From: Armatimonadota bacterium
Lineage (GTDB): Bacteria; Armatimonadota; JAAZEB01
DNA: 11,509 nt
NCBI GenBank assembly: GCA_012841485.1
Contig: DUUU01000601.1
Coordinates: forward strand, 1-11,509
Direction: 5' to 3'
The translations under genes were made by a program, and so were the position numbers. A model generated the notes under the pieces. That model was given only the letters and a program-made list of their open reading frames with translations. It was not told the DNA's origin and made no database searches. How positions within the stretch are numbered: the stretch's first letter is position 1; each line of letters opens with the position of its first letter. Positions 7,891-11,509 of the stretch are shown here, piece by piece.

Positions 7891-8871
7891 TCACGGCCCT
7901 CCCACATCCGGGGGAGGCAGCTTCTCGGCGGCGCGCAGTTTTGCGCTGCGCGCCCGAGGATTGGTGGCCACCTCCGCCGGCTCAGGCGTGAGCGGCTTGG
8001 GGGTGAGTAGCCTCACCCTGGGAGTGGGCGCCTCACCGGCGGGGAAGCCCTTCCCGGCTAACTCGCGAAAGACACGCTTGATGACGCGGTCTTCCAGCGA
8101 GTGATAAGCCACGACGACAATTGGGGCGCCCGGCTCCAGCATCTCGACGCCGCCCCGCACGCCGCCTTCCAGTAAATCGATCTCACGGTTCACCAGGATC
8201 CGGATCGCCTGGAAGCTCCGGGTTGCCGGGTGGATGCGCCCATGCCGGTAGCTCGCGGGCACCGCGTCCCAGATGATCTGGGCGAGCCGGCCTGTCGTCT
8301 CAATCGGAGCCCGGGCGCGCTCGCGCGTGATTGCCCGGGCGATCCGGCCGGCCAGGCGCTCTTCACCATACTCGCGGAGGATGCGCTCCAGCTCCCGCTC
8401 CGGGAGCGTGTTCACCAGATCCGCGGCTGTGTCGCCCGCCGTGGTATCCATCCGCATATCGAGCGGCGCATCCTGCCGGAAGGAGAAGCCTCGCTCCGCC
8501 TGATCGAGCTGCCGGGAGGAAACCCCCAGGTCGAAAACCACTCCCTGCACCGCCGAAAAGCCCTCGGCGCGGATGACCTCGGCCACCCGGTCGTAAGTCG
8601 TGTGGACCGTGCGCAGCCGGTCTCCATACTCCGAGAGGCGCGCCCGCGCCGTAGCCAGTGCCTCGGGGTCCCGGTCAATGCCAATGACGACGCCATCCGG
8701 GCTGCTCTCGCGGAGGATTGCCTCGGCATAGCCGCCATCGCCCAACGTGCCGTCCACGTAGACGCCTCCCGGGCGCGGCCGCAGGAAGGTGAGGACCTGC
8801 GCGAGGAGAACGGGCACATGGTAGGGGCTGGACGAGGGCCGGGATGGCAGTCCATCAGACAACCGGCGCAC
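7891..8871 (-). CDS. rsmH: RsmH (MraW), 16S rRNA m4C1402 N4-methyltransferase
   Basis: RsmH uses S-adenosylmethionine to methylate N4 of C1402 in 16S rRNA, in the ribosomal P site. The 326-residue protein has YHVPVLLAQVL (17-27), the SAM-binding loop VDGTLGDGGYAEAIL (39-53), GIDRDPEAL (64-72), FDLGVSSRQLDQAERGFSF (113-131) with PLDMRMD (136-142), the inserted helical domain (about 145-215), PATRSFQAIRILVNREI (215-231), and VVAYHSLEDRVIKRVF (253-268). The C-terminus has the usual TPKPLTP...NPRARSAKLRAAEK. The GTG at 8871 is chosen because GGGAG (8877-8881) lies 5 nt upstream; a GTG at 8883 and a TTG at 8862 are in frame but have no comparable site. It overlaps the mraZ end by 17 nt, suggesting translational coupling. 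Length matches the family. Confidence 0.95.
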   Translation of the reverse strand: MRRLSDGLPSRPSSSPYHVPVLLAQVLTFLRPRPGGVYVDGTLGDGGYAEAILRESSPDGVVIGIDRDPEALATARARLSEYGDRLRTVHTTYDRVAEVIRAEGFSAVQGVVFDLGVSSRQLDQAERGFSFRQDAPLDMRMDTTAGDTAADLVNTLPERELERILREYGEERLAGRIARAITRERARAPIETTGRLAQIIWDAVPASYRHGRIHPATRSFQAIRILVNREIDLLEGGVRGGVEMLEPGAPIVVVAYHSLEDRVIKRVFRELAGKGFPAGEAPTPRVRLLTPKPLTPEPAEVATNPRARSAKLRAAEKLPPPDVGGP

Positions 8872-9307
8872 CGTTGCTCCCACTCAATCCGAGAGCCTGC
8901 GCCGAGGCCGCGATCTCTTCCGGAGAGATATCGCTGTTCACCGCTTCCCACAGCTCCGGATTCCAGACCTCCACGCGGTTGGCGGCGCCCACCACAACGG
9001 CCTGATCCTCTATCTTCGCATACTTGCGAAGCACCGCCGGGATCGCCAACCGGTTCTGGCTATCCGTCGTTACCTCGAACGCGCTGGCCGAGAAGAACCG
9101 CTGCAGCCGCGTCGCGTCCAGGTTGACGACCGGCTGCTCGCTTAAGCTCTGGTTGAACTTGGTCCACTCGGGCTCGGGGAAGATGAAAAGACACCCGTGC
9201 AGGCCCTTGGTGATGTAGAATTTCTCACCGAGTGAATAGCGAAACTTTATTGGGAGGACGATTCTCCCCTTGTCGTCGAGGCTGTGCTCGTATTCGCCAA
9301 TAAACAC
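8855..9307 (-). CDS. mraZ: MraZ, transcriptional regulator of the dcw operon
   Basis: MraZ is a DNA-binding protein of the AbrB/SpoVT fold that forms ring-shaped oligomers and represses its own dcw operon in E. coli. The 150-residue product has two tandem family repeats: FIGEYEHSLDDKGRIVLPIKFR (split here as residues 2-12 and 13-23, with Asp12-Lys-Gly-Arg15) and TTDSQNRLAIPAVLRKYA (80-97, with Asp82 and Arg86). The open frame extends further upstream, but the GTG at 9307 gives the standard MraZ beginning and has GGAG (9316-9319) 8 nt before it; the upstream extension is Gly/Trp-rich translation of the operator repeats. It is the first gene of the cluster, and a strong promoter and repeated operator sit directly in front of it. 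It overlaps rsmH by 17 nt. Confidence 0.95.
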   Translation of the reverse strand: MFIGEYEHSLDDKGRIVLPIKFRYSLGEKFYITKGLHGCLFIFPEPEWTKFNQSLSEQPVVNLDATRLQRFFSASAFEVTTDSQNRLAIPAVLRKYAKIEDQAVVVGAANRVEVWNPELWEAVNSDISPEEIAASAQALGLSGSNGAPVV

Positions 9308-9314
9308 CGCGGGG

Positions 9315-9355
9315 TCTCCACCGGGTCTCCACCAGGTTCCCCCTGGCTCTCCACC
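9315..9355 (-). promoter_or_regulatory. Probable MraZ operator: direct repeats GGTGGAGA overlapping the mraZ leader and RBS
   Basis: On the minus strand GGTGGAGA occurs three times without mismatch, at 9348-9355, 9326-9333 and 9315-9322. The copies are 22 and 11 bp apart, so all lie on one face of the helix. A degenerate unit (GGGGGAAC, five of eight matching) fills the longer interval near 9336-9343. The first copy begins 2 bp after the -10 box and the last contains the mraZ ribosome-binding site. In E. coli MraZ binds direct TGGGN repeats at 10-bp period upstream of mraZ; these units (TGGAG core) are the likely equivalent here. Binding at this place would block both promoter clearance and, if RNA structure is involved, translation. 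Confidence 0.75.
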
Positions 9356-9357
9356 GC

Positions 9358-9387
9358 AGTATACCTCAGTCACCACGTGCCTGTCAA
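9358..9387 (-). promoter_or_regulatory. Strong sigma70-type promoter of the mraZ/dcw operon
   Basis: On the minus strand TTGACA (9382-9387) is a perfect -35 box. It is followed after 18 bp by TATACT (9358-9363), a -10 box matching TATAAT at five of six positions. The predicted transcription start, about 7 nt downstream near 9350, falls inside the first GGTGGAGA repeat, giving a leader of roughly 43 nt before the mraZ GTG. It is the best promoter match in the window and lies where the operon should start. Confidence 0.8.
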
Positions 9388-9790
9388 TAGGTGCGCGGGG
9401 GCAATCTCCACACGATGGGGGGACGACAGTGTGCCACACTGGCGCGAGGGGTGCAGGCGGGCGGGAAAGAAGGGCGAGTCCTTCGGCTGTTATCCGTAGA
9501 GACGGCGCGTACTTCCCAGGGGGTGGGGAAGCGCGGATGAGAGGCGGCGAGCCCTGGCGCGGTCCTATCCGGGGGGCGGGCTGGGGGGACGGGCCACCGG
9601 AGACGAGCGGGGCTGACGCGAGGCCACGGCCGGCCGGCGCAGGGACCGCGAATCCGCTGTCGGGGAAGGCCTCTGGATGGGCAAGTGGATGGGGGCGTGC
9701 TCACGCGAGAGGCCTCCCTGCGCCACCCGGCGCGGAGAGAGCCGCGTTACCGTGCGCGCGGCAACGCCCCCTCCATCTCTGTGCCTCAGG
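9388..9790. other. Non-coding region between the oxidoreductase and the mraZ promoter
   Basis: About 400 nt without a credible gene; the open frames here are low-complexity Arg/Pro/Gly translations of G+C-rich DNA. It holds several dyads: CAGTGT-GCC-ACACTG (9427-9441), CTTCCC/GGGAAG (9512-9531), a pair of 8-bp arms AGGCCTCT/AGAGGCCT (9667-9674 and 9708-9715) enclosing a smaller GCGTG/CACGC hairpin, and a 9-bp stem near 9744-9767. The 8-mer TGGATGGG is repeated 12 bp apart (9674-9681, 9686-9693). A further GTGGAGA (minus strand, 9405-9411) lies upstream of the mraZ -35 box. No terminator with a T-tract is seen for either direction. Confidence 0.6.
9744..9767 (-). other. Stem-loop shortly after the oxidoreductase stop, possible transcription end without a U-tract
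   Basis: On the minus strand GCGTTGCCG and CGGTAACGC form a 9-bp stem with one G-T wobble around a 6-nt loop, starting about 24 nt after the oxidoreductase stop codon. The position suits a terminator or an mRNA 3'-end stabiliser. What follows is a CT-rich stretch (GGCTCTCTCC) rather than a U-tract, so it is not a canonical intrinsic terminator. Confidence 0.35.
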
Positions 9791-10963
9791 TTACCCGAGC
9801 TGGCGAACGTCCATGAAGCGCCCGGTCTCGGCCGATTCCTTGGCCGCCAGGCATGCGTAGACGCTCTGGATGCCCATCTGGATCGGCGTGCGGGAGCGCG
9901 CGCGCCCGTGGATCACGTCCAGGAAGTTCTCCATCAGGGCCGTATCGCCGCCGAAGTGACCGAGTCCTTGCCCGCCCTTCACCGTATCGCTGAATGGGGC
10001 ATGATGGCGCACCCGCTTCAGCTCGTTGGTGTACCAGTCGAAGCTGACGGTGCCGAGATAGCCGCTCACGGTCGCGCCGCGAGTGGCGGCATCGCGCCGG
10101 GCGTAGAAGACCTGGGTATAGACGCCTTTGGCGCCGGACGCGAACTCAACGAGCGCGCTGGAGGAGTCCTCATTCATGCCCGTCTCGGGCGACCCGCACT
10201 CCTCTCCGAAGGTGCAGGGGTGATCGGCCTGGGTGCCGCCGGATAGGTTGCGCCGGCGATTCCGCGGGCTCTCCAGGCAGGTCTCCGCTTCATCGCACTG
10301 CCCGCACGTGAGCCCGGCCGGCTTCTTGCCGCCGAAGACGCGCCCCCAGGAGGCCATCGCCGCGACGCGCACAATCGGCGAGTCCATCAGGAACGCCATA
10401 TAGTCGAAATCGTGCGTCGCTTTCTGGAGGAAGAGGCCCTGGGTAATCTCGTAGTCTCGGTAGCCAGCATCCCAGTAGACCGTGCCGTAGGGCACGTAAT
10501 TGACCGCCAGGACATGCTCCGGGGTGCCCACGGCTCCTTCCGCGAGATACTGGCGCGCCAGACAGCAGAGGGGCGAGACACGCAGCGGGAAGCTGACGAC
10601 TACCTCACAGCGCGAGTTCTCGAAGGCGCGTTCCAGCCCGACCGCCTGCTCCATCGAGATGGCCACCGGCTTCTCCAGGAAGAGCGGGAGATCGTAGCGC
10701 GCCATCTCAATGCCATACGGGGCATGCAGGTTACAGCGCGTGCCCACCAGCACCGCATCCAGCTTTGCTTTGCGCACCATCTCCTCGACGGTGTCGTAAA
10801 AGACGACGTCGCTCTGGTCACACTCCGCCAGTCGGCTGCGCGCGCCGGCTTCATCCGGGTCCACCACGGCCACCACGCGGGCATCCGGCTCCAGCCGCCG
10901 CAGTTCATGCTGGATGACGCCGCTGATCCGCTTGCCATATCCGATCACGCCGAGTTTGAGCAT
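9791..10963 (-). CDS. Gfo/Idh/MocA-family NAD(P)-dependent oxidoreductase with a cysteine cluster
   Basis: A 390-residue cytoplasmic dehydrogenase of the Gfo/Idh/MocA superfamily, whose members oxidise or reduce sugars, inositols and related alcohols with NAD(P); the substrate cannot be told. The Rossmann domain starts with KLGVIGYGKRI (3-13) and includes VVDPD (33-37), DAVLVGT (69-75) and the family's EKP (97-99). The C-terminal alpha/beta domain carries KATHDFDYM (181-189), where Lys181 (with EKP), Asp185 and His184 fit the usual catalytic set. Residues 220-256 contain five cysteines (C220-x2-C223-x5-C229-x20-C250-x5-C256), a pattern that could bind a metal. The ATG at 10963 has AAGGG about 5 nt upstream and places the fold at residue 3. 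It lies 118 nt after the hydrolase gene on the same strand and may share its transcript. It is probably unrelated to the wall genes. Confidence 0.88.
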   Translation of the reverse strand: MLKLGVIGYGKRISGVIQHELRRLEPDARVVAVVDPDEAGARSRLAECDQSDVVFYDTVEEMVRKAKLDAVLVGTRCNLHAPYGIEMARYDLPLFLEKPVAISMEQAVGLERAFENSRCEVVVSFPLRVSPLCCLARQYLAEGAVGTPEHVLAVNYVPYGTVYWDAGYRDYEITQGLFLQKATHDFDYMAFLMDSPIVRVAAMASWGRVFGGKKPAGLTCGQCDEAETCLESPRNRRRNLSGGTQADHPCTFGEECGSPETGMNEDSSSALVEFASGAKGVYTQVFYARRDAATRGATVSGYLGTVSFDWYTNELKRVRHHAPFSDTVKGGQGLGHFGGDTALMENFLDVIHGRARSRTPIQMGIQSVYACLAAKESAETGRFMDVRQLG

Positions 10964-10998
10964 GGGTTCCCTTGCATTCTCTCATGGGGTTCTGCCTG

Positions 10999-11037
10999 CC
11001 CGGCCCAGCCAGGGCACTCTGGCCCGCTGGGGCCGGG
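10999..11037 (-). other. Long GC-rich stem-loop between hydrolase and oxidoreductase
   Basis: On the minus strand CCCGGCCCCAGC pairs with GCTGGGCCGGG (one bulged C), and inside it GGGC pairs with GCCC around a 6-nt loop, about 15 base pairs in all. No T-tract follows, so it is not a standard intrinsic terminator. Between two co-directional genes it could act as a partial terminator, a processing site or an mRNA stabiliser. Confidence 0.45.
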
Positions 11038-11081
11038 TATCTCCGTGGAGAGGAGCAGGCAGTGCTTGCCGGGCGCTTGCC

Positions 11082-11509
11082 TCAGTCGCCCAGGTGCTTG
11101 CCGAAGAACTCGATAGCTTTGTTGCCGTAGTACTGGTGGCCGCCATAGCCCAGGTCGATCTCGAAGTGGGCTGGCACGCCCGCGGCCTGGTAGATCTGCG
11201 CCACCCGTGCCTGCGCTTGGGCCGTGGCGTCGGGCGGGAAGCCATAGTCGAAGCCACCGCTCTCCACCAACAGGGGACGCGGGCAGATTAAGCCGCAGAT
11301 CTCGGCGTGGTCGCCGTAGCGAAACATGCCGGGAAGGAATTGCGTGCCACAGAAGTTGTCGATACCGATGGCCCACGCCCGGTAGGAGTTGAGGGCGCAG
11401 ATGATGTCGGTCGCTTGGATGCGCGTATCCAGCGCGGCAAAGTGCATCACATGCGCGCCGCCTCCGCTCAGGCCCATCGCCCCGATGCGCTCCGGATCGA
11501 CGAAGGGCA
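11082..11509 (-). CDS. Alpha/beta hydrolase, acetyl-xylan-esterase/dienelactone-hydrolase-like (C-terminal part; 5' end off window)
   Basis: The C-terminal 141 codons of a serine hydrolase; the start lies beyond the right edge. The nucleophile elbow GLSGGG places the catalytic Ser at codon 11466-11468. The block CGTQFLPG...YGDHAEICGLICPRPLLVESG is typical of esterases of the acetyl xylan esterase/Abhydrolase_7 type. The acid is probably the Asp of GGFDYGFPP (11247-11249), and the His in YGGHQYYG (11136-11138) completes the triad. An internal ATG at 11477 is not the start, because the frame is open upstream and the sequence before it (FVDPERIGA) is the normal lead-in to the elbow. Substrate is not determinable; carbohydrate acetyl groups are an inference from family resemblance and from the neighbouring dehydrogenase. 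The stop is 118 nt before the oxidoreductase start. Confidence 0.85.
   Translation of the reverse strand, partial: PFVDPERIGAMGLSGGGAHVMHFAALDTRIQATDIICALNSYRAWAIGIDNFCGTQFLPGMFRYGDHAEICGLICPRPLLVESGGFDYGFPPDATAQAQARVAQIYQAAGVPAHFEIDLGYGGHQYYGNKAIEFFGKHLGD

Noticed and set aside
8853..8857. TGATG stop/start junction at the end of mraZ suggesting an rsmH start at 8855
   Set aside because: That ATG is in a different frame from RsmH; its translation (MDCHPGPRPAP) does not lead into the HVPVLL motif. The GTG at 8871 does, with a good ribosome-binding site.
9308..9439. The longer mraZ frame beginning at 9439
   Set aside because: It would translate the promoter and operator repeats into a Gly/Trp-rich segment absent from MraZ proteins; the GTG at 9307 gives the standard beginning.
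9384..9704. A 106-codon minus-strand frame in the gap upstream of mraZ
   Set aside because: Ser/Pro/Arg-rich with no recognisable domain, overlaps the dcw promoter, and has no convincing start signal.
11064..11102. Three GGCAAGC heptamers (minus strand) at the end of the hydrolase gene at 21- and 11-bp spacing
   Set aside because: One copy is inside the coding end, the repeats are short, and no promoter or regulator context supports an operator. Treated as chance.

Overview
The window is a division and cell wall (dcw) cluster, with every recognisable gene on the minus strand. Read in the direction of transcription (from high to low coordinates), the order is: a 5'-truncated alpha/beta hydrolase, a Gfo/Idh/MocA-type oxidoreductase, a gap of about 480 bp holding a strong promoter, then mraZ, rsmH, an ftsL-like gene, ftsI/pbpB, murE, murF, mraY, ftsW and the first 80 codons of murG, which runs off the left edge. 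The organism is a G+C-rich bacterium that makes meso-diaminopimelate peptidoglycan, because MurE carries the DNPR and GKGHE signatures. Phylum cannot be fixed from this window. The wall genes together with a dehydrogenase and an acetyl-xylan-esterase-like hydrolase would fit Armatimonadota or a similar carbohydrate-degrading lineage, but that is only a weak guess.

Region 1 (about 9791-11509) holds two probable carbohydrate-metabolism genes separated by 118 nt that contain a long GC-rich hairpin. Region 2 (9308-9790) is non-coding. Its mraZ-proximal end has a near-consensus promoter (TTGACA, 18 bp, TATACT) followed at once by three exact copies of GGTGGAGA at 22- and 11-bp spacing, a probable MraZ autoregulatory operator that reaches into the mraZ ribosome-binding site. 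Region 3 (1-9307) is the dcw operon. Its genes overlap or sit within about 50 nt of one another, except for a 249-nt gap between ftsI and murE that holds a possible internal -10 element.

The products form one pathway. MraZ regulates the operon and RsmH methylates 16S rRNA. FtsL, FtsI and FtsW build septal peptidoglycan. MurE and MurF finish the UDP-MurNAc-pentapeptide, MraY attaches it to undecaprenyl phosphate (lipid I), and MurG adds GlcNAc (lipid II). murD, which usually lies between mraY and ftsW, is absent: those genes are only 22 nt apart. ftsW also overlaps murG by an unusually long 65 nt.

I found no tRNA, rRNA, CRISPR array, insertion sequence or clear U-tract terminator. Nothing here looks like a wholly new system. 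The most informative signals are the mraZ operator, the missing murD and a cysteine cluster in the oxidoreductase.
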